Numbered from the stretch's first letter, positions 20,866 through 30,336 are shown. The stretch is 64,000 bases of DNA from Lentimonas sp. CC4 (GCF_902728235.1 NZ_CACVBO010000001.1:3558001-3622000), one strand, 5' to 3'. Numbers and translations are program-made. The notes: generated from the sequence alone by a model not told the origin.

Positions 20866-22044
20866 ATGAAAATATCCCGCAAGAAGCGCAGTTCCAACGC
20901 AAACGGCAAGATGGGCAAAGGCGTCGGCCTATTGTTCGGTTGTGCCTTTTTCGGCATGGGCGCCTTATTCTGCTGGATGATGGGGCTCAGTCCGCTCCTA
21001 AAGTCACTGGGCAGCAAAGACTGGGTAGAGGTCAACTGCGTGATCCACTCCAGCGAAGTGGAGAGCCACAGAGGTAGCGATAGCACCACCTACAGTGTTG
21101 AAATCAGCTTTGACTACACAGTTAGCGGCCAGCCCTATCAAAGCGACACGTATAACTTTTCAAACGCGAGCTCCAGCGGCCGCGGCGATAAGGCAGAGGT
21201 CGTCGCACGCTATCCCGTCGGCTCAGCGCATTCCTGCTGGGTCAACCCCGAAGATCCAAGCGAAGCGGTGCTCTCAAGAGACATACCGGGCAGTGTTTAC
21301 TTCATCATCCCCTTTAGCTCCGTCTTCATGATCATTGGCGCCTTCTTCCTACTCGGCACCGCTGGATTATTACCTAAGAAATGGGGCTTCAGCTTCAACA
21401 GTCGCCATAAACGCGTCACAACCGAGGCCGCCGGCACACAGCAACTCAAATCCAGCTCATCGGGCATCGGCAAAGTCATAGCTGTGACTTTTGCCGCGTG
21501 CTTCTGGAATGGTATCGTCAGCGTGTTTCTTTTCCAGCTCATCAAGAGCTACCAAGGAGGACGCCCCGACTGGTTCCTCACCATCTTCCTGATCCCCTTC
21601 GTATTAATAGGCATCGGTTTGATCTTTGGAATCTTCCACTCACTGCTAGCGTTGGCCAATCCAAAGATCGAACTCACTCTAAGCGAATCCAGTCCAGCGC
21701 TCGGCGACAAGGTGCAACTGGAATGGAGCGCGACCAAGCCACTCACGAAGGTGCGCAACCTGAAGATTGCACTGCAGGGCGAAGAAGCCGCCACCTATCG
21801 ACGCGGCACGAATTCCGTGACCGATAAATCCACCTTCTATCGCGATCTACTACTCGAACTCGACCAACCTGCAGCTCAACAGCGCGGCACGCTAGAGCTG
21901 ACGATACCGACCGACAGCATGCATAGCTTCGACAGCAGTAATAATAAAATTGTGTGGCAAATCAGCGTGGACGGGGAAATCCCCAGATTCCCTGACATTA
22001 AAAACACGTATCCGATCACTGTTCGCCCCATTCCACTCAGCTAG
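20866..22044 (+). CDS. DUF3592-type membrane protein
   Basis: 392 residues. A basic N-terminus is followed by a membrane helix (GVGLLFGCAFFGMGALFCWM), then a soluble beta-rich domain of the DUF3592 type with V-I-H-S-S-E-V-E-S and the AEVVARYPVGS...CWVNPEDPSEAVL pattern. A second helix follows at about 145-165, and two more membrane segments near 205-265. The C-terminal approximately 120 residues (ELTLSESSPALGDKVQLEWS) look like an immunoglobulin- or arrestin-like domain. The function of the family is unknown. A gene encoding a similar C-terminal-type domain follows 12 bp downstream, so the pair is probably an operon. Confidence 0.8.
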   Translation: MKISRKKRSSNANGKMGKGVGLLFGCAFFGMGALFCWMMGLSPLLKSLGSKDWVEVNCVIHSSEVESHRGSDSTTYSVEISFDYTVSGQPYQSDTYNFSNASSSGRGDKAEVVARYPVGSAHSCWVNPEDPSEAVLSRDIPGSVYFIIPFSSVFMIIGAFFLLGTAGLLPKKWGFSFNSRHKRVTTEAAGTQQLKSSSSGIGKVIAVTFAACFWNGIVSVFLFQLIKSYQGGRPDWFLTIFLIPFVLIGIGLIFGIFHSLLALANPKIELTLSESSPALGDKVQLEWSATKPLTKVRNLKIALQGEEAATYRRGTNSVTDKSTFYRDLLLELDQPAAQQRGTLELTIPTDSMHSFDSSNNKIVWQISVDGEIPRFPDIKNTYPITVRPIPLS

Positions 22045-22056
22045 CCACCCAATACC

Positions 22057-22476
22057 ATGGACGATACCATTTTCATTGATCTAACGACGACTGAACTACA
22101 ACCAGGTCAGCAGTTTTCCGGCAAAATCCTCTGGGCACTCAAAAAAGCACCACAGACAGTGCGGCTCACACTCGGCTGGTTCACCGAAGGTCGCGGCACC
22201 ACCGATCACAAGATCGAGGCCGAGCTCAGCTGGACGACCGATGCCACGAGCGGCGAAGAGCCATTTGAGTTTACACTACCTCCGTCTCCCTACTCGTTCG
22301 ACGGTAAGCTGATATCGCTCAACTGGGAACTCAGTCTGAGCGTCAAGAAAGGCAAAGCCGAGCACCAGCTACCCATCACAGTATCACCACAGGGCAAAGC
22401 CGTGGAGCTCTCAGCAGTGGCGAATGACAGCAAGCGCTCGCCGCTGTCGTTTCTGAAACGTAGATCGATTCGCTGA
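22057..22476 (+). CDS. Small beta-rich protein, companion of the DUF3592 gene
   Basis: 139 residues with no signal peptide or membrane helix. The text TTELQPGQQFSGKILWALKKAPQTVRL and FEFTLPPSPYSFDGKLISLNWELSLSV has the look of an arrestin-like or Spo0M-like beta sandwich. Its layout matches the C-terminal domain of the upstream membrane protein, with which it may interact or from which it may have arisen by duplication. It starts 12 bp after that gene. Function unknown. Confidence 0.75.
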   Translation: MDDTIFIDLTTTELQPGQQFSGKILWALKKAPQTVRLTLGWFTEGRGTTDHKIEAELSWTTDATSGEEPFEFTLPPSPYSFDGKLISLNWELSLSVKKGKAEHQLPITVSPQGKAVELSAVANDSKRSPLSFLKRRSIR

Positions 22477-22526
22477 TTCGCGGACAGGCAGAAATGTCTG
22501 TATCACGTCTAAAACTTGGCCCCCTG

Positions 22527-23303
22527 CTATCCCAGCAGATTATCACGAATTGCCGAGCGCTGCGGATCACTGCACCTTAGACCTATGCGGAAATAGTCAT
22601 GCAGACTCCCTGATACCTTACGCGCGGTCTCAAGTATCACATCATAATGGTGTGACTGTAGCGTGAAGGCAGCCTCTAGTTTGCTAAAGTCGATTCCAGG
22701 CTTGTCTTGCACCCTTTCGCGAAGCGCGTTCAGTTGGGCGTTATTTTCAGCCTCACGAAATACATTCGAAAGCAGATAATCAGAGCGCGCATCCTCGGAA
22801 GCGACGCCGACTGCCAACAAAGTCAAAACAGCAGCAACCCCCGTGCGATCTTTACCATGCGTGCAGTTAAAAAGAAGCGGCAAGTGACTCGGCTCACTCA
22901 GGAGCTTAAACAACTCAGCATATTGGCTACGCGCCTCTTCCACAACCAACCGATTGTTGACCGCTAGAATATCGTCAGGCAGCGCGGAACTGTCACCGGT
23001 GCGCATCGCCTCCCAGAAGAGCGATGCCAAATTACCAGGATCAATGGGCAAATGAATATAGCGCGTATCTTGCTCCTGCCAAAACGCTTCATCCGCCTTT
23101 ACTTCAGCAATAGAGCGAAAGTCGACCACAGTGCGAATGCCCAGCGCACGGATGGCATCGCGGTCTGCTTCGGTTAGCTGGTCGAGATTGCCCGAGCGAT
23201 ACAGCTGCCCAAAGCGCGTGTGCTTGCCACCGGCAGCTGCATAGCCGCCAAGATCGCGAAAGTTGGGTTGTGATTCGAGTGGTATATGTCGTGGATTCGC
23301 CAT
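22527..23303 (-). CDS. Tyrosine/serine protein phosphatase-like protein (Y_phosphatase3 type)
   Basis: Probably removes phosphate from Tyr/Ser residues or from phosphoinositide-like substrates. Of 258 residues, the N-terminal NFRDLGGY, LYRSGNLDQLTEADRDAI and TVVDFRS segments and the catalytic loop CTHGKDRTG (Cys-x5-Arg signature) are typical of the bacterial Y_phosphatase3 family. No signal peptide is seen, so it should be cytoplasmic. It is convergent with the preceding gene. The substrate cannot be inferred from the neighbours. Confidence 0.88.
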   Translation of the reverse strand: MANPRHIPLESQPNFRDLGGYAAAGGKHTRFGQLYRSGNLDQLTEADRDAIRALGIRTVVDFRSIAEVKADEAFWQEQDTRYIHLPIDPGNLASLFWEAMRTGDSSALPDDILAVNNRLVVEEARSQYAELFKLLSEPSHLPLLFNCTHGKDRTGVAAVLTLLAVGVASEDARSDYLLSNVFREAENNAQLNALRERVQDKPGIDFSKLEAAFTLQSHHYDVILETARKVSGSLHDYFRIGLRCSDPQRSAIRDNLLG

Positions 23304-23452
23304 CGATCGCTAAAAATGTCTGTGCGAGGGCACAGGTCAACCGTGGATGATCACGAAACAGTTCAACAATCGTTCGAAGCCAAATTAGATTTTCATTTGC
23401 CATCCCCTTCCGCTCAAAACAACTTTCATGCCTCGTCCCTCTTTTCCTAAGA

Positions 23453-24049
23453 ATGAAAGCCAGCGCAAATCCCTTTCGTTCCTCAAGCATTGAGAAAATC
23501 CGCTACATGCTGGAAGTCGATACACTTGAAGCCCTCGCCGACCGCGCGCTGAGACAAGCGTGCAGTTGCTTGCTCGGGGCAAAAGGCACTGGCAAGACGA
23601 CACTACTCGAAGACCTGGAACCATTATTACAGCAACGTGGCTACACGACACACTGGTGCCGGCTAAATCTCGACTCCACTCCGCATGAGCGCAGGAAAGT
23701 CACCATTCAGCTACAAGATCTAAAGCCGCAGCAGGTCTGCTTGTTTGATGGCGCAGAAGTGCTTAACTTTTGGCAATGGCGGCGCATCTGCCGAACTGCT
23801 CGCAGCAATGGATTCACGCTCATCGCTACCCTACATCGTAAACGAGGTGTGCCCATCCTACGACAAACAGAAGTCAATTGGCCACTCGCACATCAATTTG
23901 TGCGTCAACTCGCTGGCGATTATTACAGCGACACCCTCTGCAAACACGCAGAAAAAGCCTTTTATTGCAATCACGGTAATATGCGTGAGGTGTTCCGTGC
24001 TTGCTACTTAGCTCTAGCTCAAGAGAATCCGCTCGAATTTGAAAAGTGA
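23453..24049 (+). CDS. P-loop ATPase of unknown role (198 residues)
   Basis: Walker A GAKGTGKT lies at 42-49 and a Walker B-like VCLFDGAEVL near 95-104. The rest of the domain resembles a minimal AAA/ABC-type ATPase core with a winged C-terminus. There is no membrane segment. It could be a DNA- or phage-type ATPase helper, but neither neighbour offers a partner: a phosphatase lies divergently upstream and a transporter starts 51 bp downstream on the same strand. I cannot name the family more precisely. Confidence 0.7.
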   Translation: MKASANPFRSSSIEKIRYMLEVDTLEALADRALRQACSCLLGAKGTGKTTLLEDLEPLLQQRGYTTHWCRLNLDSTPHERRKVTIQLQDLKPQQVCLFDGAEVLNFWQWRRICRTARSNGFTLIATLHRKRGVPILRQTEVNWPLAHQFVRQLAGDYYSDTLCKHAEKAFYCNHGNMREVFRACYLALAQENPLEFEK

Positions 24050-24100
24050 GCTTGCAACAACCATGACTTATCCTAGACTTTTCTAGTATTAATTTTACTT

Positions 24101-25717
24101 ATGAACATTGAAGCCATCAACCAACTGCTACTCGACCAGCCGCTCATTGCGCTGTTCGCCATTATCGCATCGGGCCTACTTTTTGGGAACATCACCATCA
24201 AAGGAATCAACCTCGGCAGTTCTGGAGTTCTGTTTACAGCCCTACTCGCAGGGCATCTAGGCTATAGCATTCCAGGCGGCATCGGCACACTTGGCCTCGT
24301 GCTCTTCGTCTATTGTGTAGGCATTGGTGCAGGTGGCCGCTTCTTCGCATCCGTAGCCCGCGAAGGTGCGACACTCGCAAAACTAGCACTCGTCATCGTC
24401 GCGACTGGTGGCGCCATCACCTGGGCGGGTGCAGAACTATTAAATTTACCAGCAGACTTAGCTGCAGGCATTTTTGCCGGCGCCCTCACCAGCACCCCTG
24501 CTCTCGCTGCTGCAACAGAAGGCCTAAAAGACGGTGCCTCTGGCGTCAGTATCGGCTATGGTATCGCCTACCCCTTTGGCGTCATCGGCGTTGTGCTATT
24601 TGTGCAACTCTTACCACGTATTTTAAAGCACGATTTGGAAGCCATCGCAGAAGAGCATGAAGCAGAGGACAATACCGACGACCGCGTCATCACAGTGCTG
24701 GTAGAAGTGACCAATAAAAATTTGCTTGGCAAAAAAATCGCCGATGCAGGCATTAATAATCTCAACGCCTGCCAAGTTTCACGAATTCTAAAAGACGATC
24801 AACTCGTGCCACTTAGCTACGGGGATGAATTTAGTGAAGGGCAACTCCTCCTTCTAGTCGGCCGCAGCAAAGAGATTGCGATTGCGATCGACTACCTAGG
24901 CCAGCGCAGCGACCGCCACGTATTAAAAGACGTCGAAAATGAACGTCAAAATCTGCTCGTCACAGATCGCAAAATGGCGGGTAAATCCATCCGCGATATC
25001 GCTCCACTCAAAAAATACGGCGTCGTCATCACTCGCATCACTCGTAACGGCTTAACATTTGTCCCCAACACAGCGACGCTGATCGAAACACATGACAACC
25101 TCACCACTGTTGGACGCAGCGAAGATCTCAAAAATTTCGGCAAAGCAGTCGGACACCGTAGCAACGCGATCGACTCCACCGACCTGCTCTCACTTTCCGC
25201 CGGGCTGACGCTCGGTATCATCGCGGGCTTGATCCCCATCGGCCTTCCTGGCAGCACGCCACTTACCCTCGGCCTCGCCGGTGGCCCACTCTTGGTCGCG
25301 CTGCTACTCGGACATTTCGGTAAGGTAGGGCGGATCGTGGGACACATCCCACGCCCGACTCGCCTATTACTCCAAGACCTCGGATTGGTGTTCTTCCTCG
25401 CGAATGCAGGTGTGCGTGGCGGCGTATCACTCGTAGCAACTGTGCAAGAATACGGCATCACACTCTTTGGCTTGGGGATGCTCGTTAGCGTCGTGCCGCT
25501 CATCATCGCATGGCCTCTGGCACGTAAGCTCTTCAAACTAGATCCACTTCAATCACTCGGAGGGATTTGTGGCGGTATGACATCGACCCCTGCCCTCGGC
25601 GCCATCACAGCGAAGACAGATTCTCAAGTGCCAGTCATCAGCTACGTGTCCGCCTATCCCGTGGCGTTGATCGTCATGATTCTTATCGCCAAGATTCTTA
25701 TTGAATTGCTGGTCTAG
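24101..25717 (+). CDS. AspT/YidE-family transporter with two TrkA-C domains
   Basis: Membrane transporter of the aspartate:alanine exchanger family. The 538 residues fall into an N-terminal set of helices (about 1-180, with TSTPALAAATEGLKDG), two cytoplasmic regulatory TrkA-C (RCK_C) domains (about 195-355, with ITVLVEVTNKNLLGKK and LLVTDRKMAGKSIRD), and a second set of helices (365-538) repeating the GGMTSTPALGAI motif. The duplicated STPAL motif is a family hallmark. The transported substrate is unknown; most YidE/YbjL relatives are uncharacterised. The start ATG follows the ATPase gene by 51 bp. Confidence 0.9.
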   Translation: MNIEAINQLLLDQPLIALFAIIASGLLFGNITIKGINLGSSGVLFTALLAGHLGYSIPGGIGTLGLVLFVYCVGIGAGGRFFASVAREGATLAKLALVIVATGGAITWAGAELLNLPADLAAGIFAGALTSTPALAAATEGLKDGASGVSIGYGIAYPFGVIGVVLFVQLLPRILKHDLEAIAEEHEAEDNTDDRVITVLVEVTNKNLLGKKIADAGINNLNACQVSRILKDDQLVPLSYGDEFSEGQLLLLVGRSKEIAIAIDYLGQRSDRHVLKDVENERQNLLVTDRKMAGKSIRDIAPLKKYGVVITRITRNGLTFVPNTATLIETHDNLTTVGRSEDLKNFGKAVGHRSNAIDSTDLLSLSAGLTLGIIAGLIPIGLPGSTPLTLGLAGGPLLVALLLGHFGKVGRIVGHIPRPTRLLLQDLGLVFFLANAGVRGGVSLVATVQEYGITLFGLGMLVSVVPLIIAWPLARKLFKLDPLQSLGGICGGMTSTPALGAITAKTDSQVPVISYVSAYPVALIVMILIAKILIELLV

Positions 25718-25772
25718 ATTGAGCAAAGGCCAATCCAAGGCAACCAAATGCAGCTACGGTAACATCGACGCA

Positions 25773-26927
25773 CTACTTGGGTGCGTCGAGTAGAGCATGC
25801 GTCTTTTCATGTAGTCGCTTCGTATCTTCCCAATCGCTGAGATAGCCGGTAAATGCATGGATAAACTCAAACTTACGCTCAGACTGAAGAGTCGTTTCGT
25901 AAAGTGCGCCGAGCGACTGAGCGGCATTAAAATACGCTGGGTTCACACGCTCAATACGAATGGCAATAATCTCACGACGAGCCGCAATGACAGCACGCAA
26001 CGCCTCATCGTCACGATGCACCCAAAGCTCTTTAAGATTCTTTAGTTCACCGCCAGAGGCACGATACGTATCAAACTGAGCCAGTTCTTCTAACCACACC
26101 TGAGAAGCATCCATACTATCGTAATGCTCAGGCTCTTCGGTAAGATAATTAGCCATTTGACTCTGCCACCAGGCCTCCAAGGTAATAGGCTGTTGATCTA
26201 CATCCACTGGCTGTATCAAAGCTTCCATTGTCACAGTGACATCGCGTCCTGCAATGGCTCGATCAAGAAGATCTCCGGTGTCGGTTCGACTCAAGCCACG
26301 CTTTCGCAATGCATAAAGCACCCAATAACCATCGCGTGGAGACAGATCACTCTGATGAGCAGTTGCCAAATCAAGACCTAGCAATGCTTCGATCTTCAAT
26401 ACTCCGTCCTCACGCGCCTCTCGTATATATTGCCCCTGCAGTGCAGGACGCAGACTCAAGTAACACTGCGAAGCGAGCCCTGACACCGCCCAATAGCGGA
26501 TTTTATCGCTAGCATCTGGGCCATAGTTAAAATTCACATAACGCACAATGTAAGCCTCGGCAAAGGCACGACACACCGTTTCTAATGCCAAATCCGCCCC
26601 CCATCGAAGGTTCAAGCTCACTTGCCCACGAGCCCCGATTTGAATTTGATAGTCCCCTTCAAACGCAACCCGATCTTCAGGCCGAAGCGCAACGAAAAGC
26701 CGCTGCGGAAAACTATGGCTACCAGCCCGAAGGTAACTGGCACACTGCTCAATCACATGTTCGCCCAGAGTATTTGCAAACGAGACAGAGCGTTGATCAG
26801 TGCCGACGACTTCACAGTAACGCCCTTCGACAAAAGACAATTTCTCACCACTTTGTGCAACACCAAAATGTGGCAACAAACTTAGCAAAAAACAGCAAAG
26901 AATCTGACGGTAGGAACTCGACTTCAT
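25773..26927 (-). CDS. Secreted protein of unknown function (384 residues)
   Basis: A signal peptide of about 24 residues ends in FGVAQS; the rest is a soluble, mostly helical protein with no recognised catalytic motif. A segment with LETVCRAFAEAYIVRYVNF and YWAVSGLASQCYLSLRPALQ could resemble a gluzincin-like helical domain, but I see no HExxH motif. Its ATG overlaps the stop codon of the upstream membrane-anchored gene (TAATG), so the two are translationally coupled, and both follow a DUF4013-like gene. The three probably form one operon. An inverted repeat (TCGACGCAC / GTGCGTCGA, 25765-25789) spans its stop codon. Confidence 0.7.
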   Translation of the reverse strand: MKSSSYRQILCCFLLSLLPHFGVAQSGEKLSFVEGRYCEVVGTDQRSVSFANTLGEHVIEQCASYLRAGSHSFPQRLFVALRPEDRVAFEGDYQIQIGARGQVSLNLRWGADLALETVCRAFAEAYIVRYVNFNYGPDASDKIRYWAVSGLASQCYLSLRPALQGQYIREAREDGVLKIEALLGLDLATAHQSDLSPRDGYWVLYALRKRGLSRTDTGDLLDRAIAGRDVTVTMEALIQPVDVDQQPITLEAWWQSQMANYLTEEPEHYDSMDASQVWLEELAQFDTYRASGGELKNLKELWVHRDDEALRAVIAARREIIAIRIERVNPAYFNAAQSLGALYETTLQSERKFEFIHAFTGYLSDWEDTKRLHEKTHALLDAPK

Positions 26928-27631
26928 TAGCGAAGCTTCAAACGGATCATGTCTTCAACAAGTTCCACTGATTCAACTCTTGTCCACGCTTTCTGGATTG
27001 CGATAAACTCTTCGGTCTCAGAATACGCCTGCAACAACGCACCAACAAACCTATCTGCAACACCACCAACCACTGGGATCCCCGCATCATTGACATGCAA
27101 CGCATCCACTTGGAACTCAACCCACGGACCATCGGAGAAATGCCCCTGAGCCACGACCAACCAATTGTAATCGCTCCCATAAATAGAGACATCAGTTGGT
27201 AAGTTAAGAAAAAAGCCAAGATTTGCGTCGATAAAGAAGTTCGGAGCACCAGGGAGAATCACAATATTCGGCGCCTCTTCATCATTAGACGCAGGCTTGG
27301 ACTGACGAAATTTCGATGCCATCCACGCATTAATCTCACCAGAAGTCAGCTCAACGGTAGTCGCGCTACCACTAAATAACTCATCACGCTTCAATTCCCA
27401 ACTGCGGCTTCTAGAAACAGGGCCTTCGAAATAGGATGCCTCCAACAAATTCGGCTCTGAAGTCTTTTCTAAATAAGCCTGCAGCTCCTCGACCGATTTA
27501 TAAGATTTCGGCGACACCGAAGCCAGAAACATAAAGCCTCCAAAGGCACCTAGCAATGCCATCAGAGCACCTAGAAACAGAACCCCACCTAGCGTGGCTT
27601 CGCGTTCTTCAACATTTTTATTAGCAGACAT
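26927..27631 (-). CDS. Membrane-anchored protein of unknown function (234 residues)
   Basis: I chose the ATG at 27631 (MSANKNVEEREATLGG) because the longer frame adds residues from the end of the neighbouring gene. One N-terminal membrane helix (VLFLGALMALLGAFGGFMFLA) precedes a periplasmic domain with a pattern of strands (VELTSGEINAWMASKF, FFIDANLGFFLNLP). This recalls proteins that are co-encoded with secreted partners, but I cannot name a family. It is coupled by a 1-bp stop/start overlap to the next secreted-protein gene and starts 19 bp after the DUF4013-like gene. Confidence 0.7.
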   Translation of the reverse strand: MSANKNVEEREATLGGVLFLGALMALLGAFGGFMFLASVSPKSYKSVEELQAYLEKTSEPNLLEASYFEGPVSRSRSWELKRDELFSGSATTVELTSGEINAWMASKFRQSKPASNDEEAPNIVILPGAPNFFIDANLGFFLNLPTDVSIYGSDYNWLVVAQGHFSDGPWVEFQVDALHVNDAGIPVVGGVADRFVGALLQAYSETEEFIAIQKAWTRVESVELVEDMIRLKLR

Positions 27632-27650
27632 AATATAAGAATAATCGGGG

Positions 27651-28247
27651 TTACTTACCAGACTCGAGAGAACGATAGCACAGGCTTGCTTGAGCAATTA
27701 ACAAAAGAAAACTAACAAAGAAGGCGAAACCATAAAGTGGCAATGAAAACGCACAAATACCGAGAAAAACTAGCACTGGTATAATAAACTCATGCCCCTT
27801 CATACAACTCATCCGGACGATTAAAACCACGTCCAATAAATCTTTAAAATCAGAGCGCATCTGTAAGCGATACAAAGCCACGCTAAACAACACCGATGCA
27901 AGCCCAAGAACAGAAGTCACCAAAAGATAAGCCACTGTAACCATCCCAAACGCACATAGCATACGGGACAAAAGCACCACCACTAGCATCGGCAGCAACC
28001 AATAAGTCGCCCACGCCACGGCGAACTTCAAGCCATCCGAAAAAAGTCCAGCCCAGTCATCCCACTCCGGTAGGCGAAGCTGCCCACTGCGTCGCACTTG
28101 GGCAGCGAATCGATACAAATAACCAAATGCGAAAAAATTCACAATAGGGACGAAAGAAAGCGCACTCCCAATCAACAACTTGAGCCCAAATTTAGGCTGA
28201 CAGGTCAATTGGGTGAAAACTTCTTCAAATATGGGCTTTTCCTTCAT
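27651..28247 (-). CDS. DUF4013-like integral membrane protein
   Basis: 198 residues with about five membrane helices. The N-terminal part, GSALSFVPIVNFFAFGYLYR and then RLPEWDDWAGLFSDGLKF, is the pattern of the DUF4013 family. Function unknown. It is the first gene of a probable three-gene leftward operon with the two genes that follow. It is divergent from the polyprenyl synthase, whose GTG start (28273) lies 25 bp from this start. Confidence 0.8.
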   Translation of the reverse strand: MKEKPIFEEVFTQLTCQPKFGLKLLIGSALSFVPIVNFFAFGYLYRFAAQVRRSGQLRLPEWDDWAGLFSDGLKFAVAWATYWLLPMLVVVLLSRMLCAFGMVTVAYLLVTSVLGLASVLFSVALYRLQMRSDFKDLLDVVLIVRMSCMKGHEFIIPVLVFLGICAFSLPLYGFAFFVSFLLLIAQASLCYRSLESGK

Positions 28248-28272
28248 AGCTAGGTTCAGTCAAGGTAGCCGA

Positions 28273-29157
28273 GTGAATCACGCATTAAAAGAAAAATTGG
28301 CCACCTATCAAAAACGAGTGGAACTGGGAATCGAGCAGCTACTACCTGCTGCATCCACGCGCCCCGAGCGACTGCACGCTGCCATGCGCTACTCAATGGA
28401 AGCTGGCGGCAAACGTATCCGCCCCGTGCTGGTGATGGCTGCGAGCGAATTATTCCCATCGAATGCCGATCCACTCGCCGCAGCTGTGGCGATCGAGTGC
28501 CTACACACCTATACTCTAATTCACGACGACCTACCCTCGATTGACGATAGTGACCTGCGCCGCGGCCGCCCCTCCTGCCACACACAATTTGACGAAGCCA
28601 CCGCAGTGCTCGCAGGCGACTCGCTCCTCACCTACGCCTTTCAACTTCTGGCGGGGCACTACATCAACCAACCAACCTTAGCAACTGGCCTAATCTATGA
28701 CCTCTCCACCGCCAGCGGTAGCGAACGCCTGATCGGCGGCCAGCAGGAAGACATCGACAACGAAGGTAAGCCAATCAACACGGAAACACTGCGCTACATT
28801 CACGAGAACAAAACCGGCGCCCTGCTCACCGCCGCCCTCACGATGGGGCTACGCTTCTGCGCCCCAAGCGAAGCACAGCTCAAACAAATCGAAGCAGTCG
28901 GCTACCATATCGGACTCACCTTTCAGATTGTTGATGACATTTTAGATGCCACCTCGAACCCTGAGGAGCTGGGCAAGCCAGTCGGCAACGATAGCGCAGT
29001 CGACAAAAGCACCTACGTCGCTCTGCACGGCATCGACGGCGCGTATTCTGAAGCAAAAAAACATACCGCCGCTGCGATCGAAGCCGCCGAAGCACTCGGT
29101 GGCAACAACGCCTTCTTACTAGATTTGATCCGCGACCTTGAACACCGAATCAACTAG
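28273..29157 (+). CDS. ispA: Polyprenyl diphosphate synthase (farnesyl/geranylgeranyl type)
   Basis: Condenses isopentenyl diphosphate with allylic diphosphates to give farnesyl- or geranylgeranyl diphosphate for quinone, undecaprenyl or carotenoid synthesis. It has AGGKRIRPVLV, the first Asp-rich motif HDDLPSIDDSDLRRGRPS, GGQQEDID and the second Asp-rich motif FQIVDDILD. The residues before LVQE-like LKEKLATYQKRVE are atypical if the ATG at 28213 is used. I prefer the GTG at 28273, which has AAGG seven bases upstream and avoids overlap with the divergent membrane protein gene. Exact chain length is not determined by eye. Confidence 0.88.
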   Translation: MNHALKEKLATYQKRVELGIEQLLPAASTRPERLHAAMRYSMEAGGKRIRPVLVMAASELFPSNADPLAAAVAIECLHTYTLIHDDLPSIDDSDLRRGRPSCHTQFDEATAVLAGDSLLTYAFQLLAGHYINQPTLATGLIYDLSTASGSERLIGGQQEDIDNEGKPINTETLRYIHENKTGALLTAALTMGLRFCAPSEAQLKQIEAVGYHIGLTFQIVDDILDATSNPEELGKPVGNDSAVDKSTYVALHGIDGAYSEAKKHTAAAIEAAEALGGNNAFLLDLIRDLEHRIN

Positions 29158-29302
29158 AAGCATAGTTCAGGATAGTGCGAGTCGCCTCCTTAGCTGTGAT
29201 CAGGCGTAACACATGATTGCTGCACTATTTCGCCAGCGCACCCTGCCTAGGCAGGCAGGACGCAAGTCTGCCGGAGGTTGGTAGCAATATCTGCTTCACA
29301 CA
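29158..29302. other. Intergenic segment with a palindromic repeat
   Basis: The stretch around 29231-29250 contains CCTGCCTAGGCAGG, a 14-bp perfect palindrome, followed by GGACGCAAGTCTGCCGGAGG. It looks like a small dispersed palindromic element, but no second copy occurs in this window. Confidence 0.4.
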
Positions 29303-29659
29303 CTAGCGTCCAAGCGCCTGCGCCCATTGCGCTTCCTTAAAGCCGACGAGCCCGACACCATTGCCCAGCAAGAACGGACGTTTGACCAAATTACCACGCC
29401 CCGCAAGAAGGTCGAGCGCGTCGTCGACCGGCATTCCAGGTAGCTTATCCTTCAAATTCAACTCTCGGTAATCACCTCCAGCAGTGTTAAATAACTTGCG
29501 CAACTCATCGGCTTGGTAGCTCAGCATTTGCCGTAATTCTTGGACACTTGGTGGAGTATCTCTGATAGGGATTTCCTCAAAGGAAATACCCTGCTCGTTG
29601 AGCCATTTGGTCGCTTTACGACAGGAGCTACAGCTTTTATATGTGAAAACTTTCATCAT
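29303..29659 (-). CDS. ArsC/Spx-family protein (thioredoxin-fold)
   Basis: A thioredoxin-like protein of about 118 residues in the arsenate-reductase/Spx/YffB family. The start MMKVFTYKSCSSCRKATKWL (ATG at 29659, or 29656) has a CSSC redox pair near residue 10; the rest (IRDTPPSVQELRQML, NLKDKLPGMPVDDALDLL, RPFLLGNGVGLVGF) is typical. It could be a glutathione-dependent reductase or a regulator, and the sequence cannot decide between them. It follows the upstream membrane-anchored gene by 45 bp on the same strand. Confidence 0.85.
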   Translation of the reverse strand: MMKVFTYKSCSSCRKATKWLNEQGISFEEIPIRDTPPSVQELRQMLSYQADELRKLFNTAGGDYRELNLKDKLPGMPVDDALDLLAGRGNLVKRPFLLGNGVGLVGFKEAQWAQALGR

Positions 29660-29704
29660 CACAGTCTGAAGACGATAGTCACTCCAGCGCAAGCCTGAGC
29701 CAGA

Positions 29705-30202
29705 CTACAGATCTAAAAAGAGACGTAATTCTGACTTATGACCACCACCAGTAGGAGCCATATCAATCGCAGGGTCATCAAAACTTTTAATTATCCAATC
29801 TTGGTCTCGCTTAACTAACTGCACCGCATGCTTCAAGCGCACTTCCTTTTCTCCCCAAAGGGTGTCAAATCCTGGAGGATTGACCCGAGAGACCTGCTCC
29901 ACAACAAGCGATACGCTATTCTGATCAGCACTTACCTTCCGTGATTTCACGTTATAATAAGTCATTAAAATATCAGAGCCATGAAACAACTCTTCACGCC
30001 CAGTTTGAGTTGTAAGTATTTTCGCGGCAAGTTCCCCTGCTGACGCATCTTTTATGACATAGTCATCATTTTTCATAATCGCCTTTGCTAAGCGCTTATA
30101 AGCAATAACGTCACCTTCTGTTTGAACCTTCACATACTCAAACAACTGAAAGGCGACGATGCCAAACAAGATCCAGAATAAAAGCTTTTTAGGTTTTAAC
30201 AT
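29705..30202 (-). CDS. Membrane-anchored protein of unknown function (165 residues)
   Basis: A basic start and a single membrane helix (LLFWILFGIVAFQLFEYV, residues 7-24) precede a periplasmic domain resembling a cystatin- or NTF2-like fold (VSLVVEQVSRVNPPGFDTLWGEKEVRLKH, DQDWIIKSFDDPAIDM). No family is recognised with confidence. It may be co-transcribed with the ArsC/Spx-like gene 45 bp downstream, but no functional link is visible. Confidence 0.7.
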   Translation of the reverse strand: MLKPKKLLFWILFGIVAFQLFEYVKVQTEGDVIAYKRLAKAIMKNDDYVIKDASAGELAAKILTTQTGREELFHGSDILMTYYNVKSRKVSADQNSVSLVVEQVSRVNPPGFDTLWGEKEVRLKHAVQLVKRDQDWIIKSFDDPAIDMAPTGGGHKSELRLFLDL

Positions 30203-30336
30203 AACTATATCTACAATTAATAAAAATTAATGAATCCAGACCCCTTACAAAGTAAAGTGAATACACACAACGAGCGATTGATTAACAATACCTTAACAAG
30301 AAAAGAACCGCACACCCTACCGACAAGTAGGGTTAA

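Noticed and set aside
25765-25789. Terminator at the end of the 384-residue secreted protein gene
   Set aside because: The inverted repeat is good but has no T-run on either strand.
28213-28272. ATG at 28213 as start of the polyprenyl synthase
   Set aside because: Gives an atypical N-terminus and overlaps the divergent membrane gene; the GTG at 28273 with AAGG upstream fits better.
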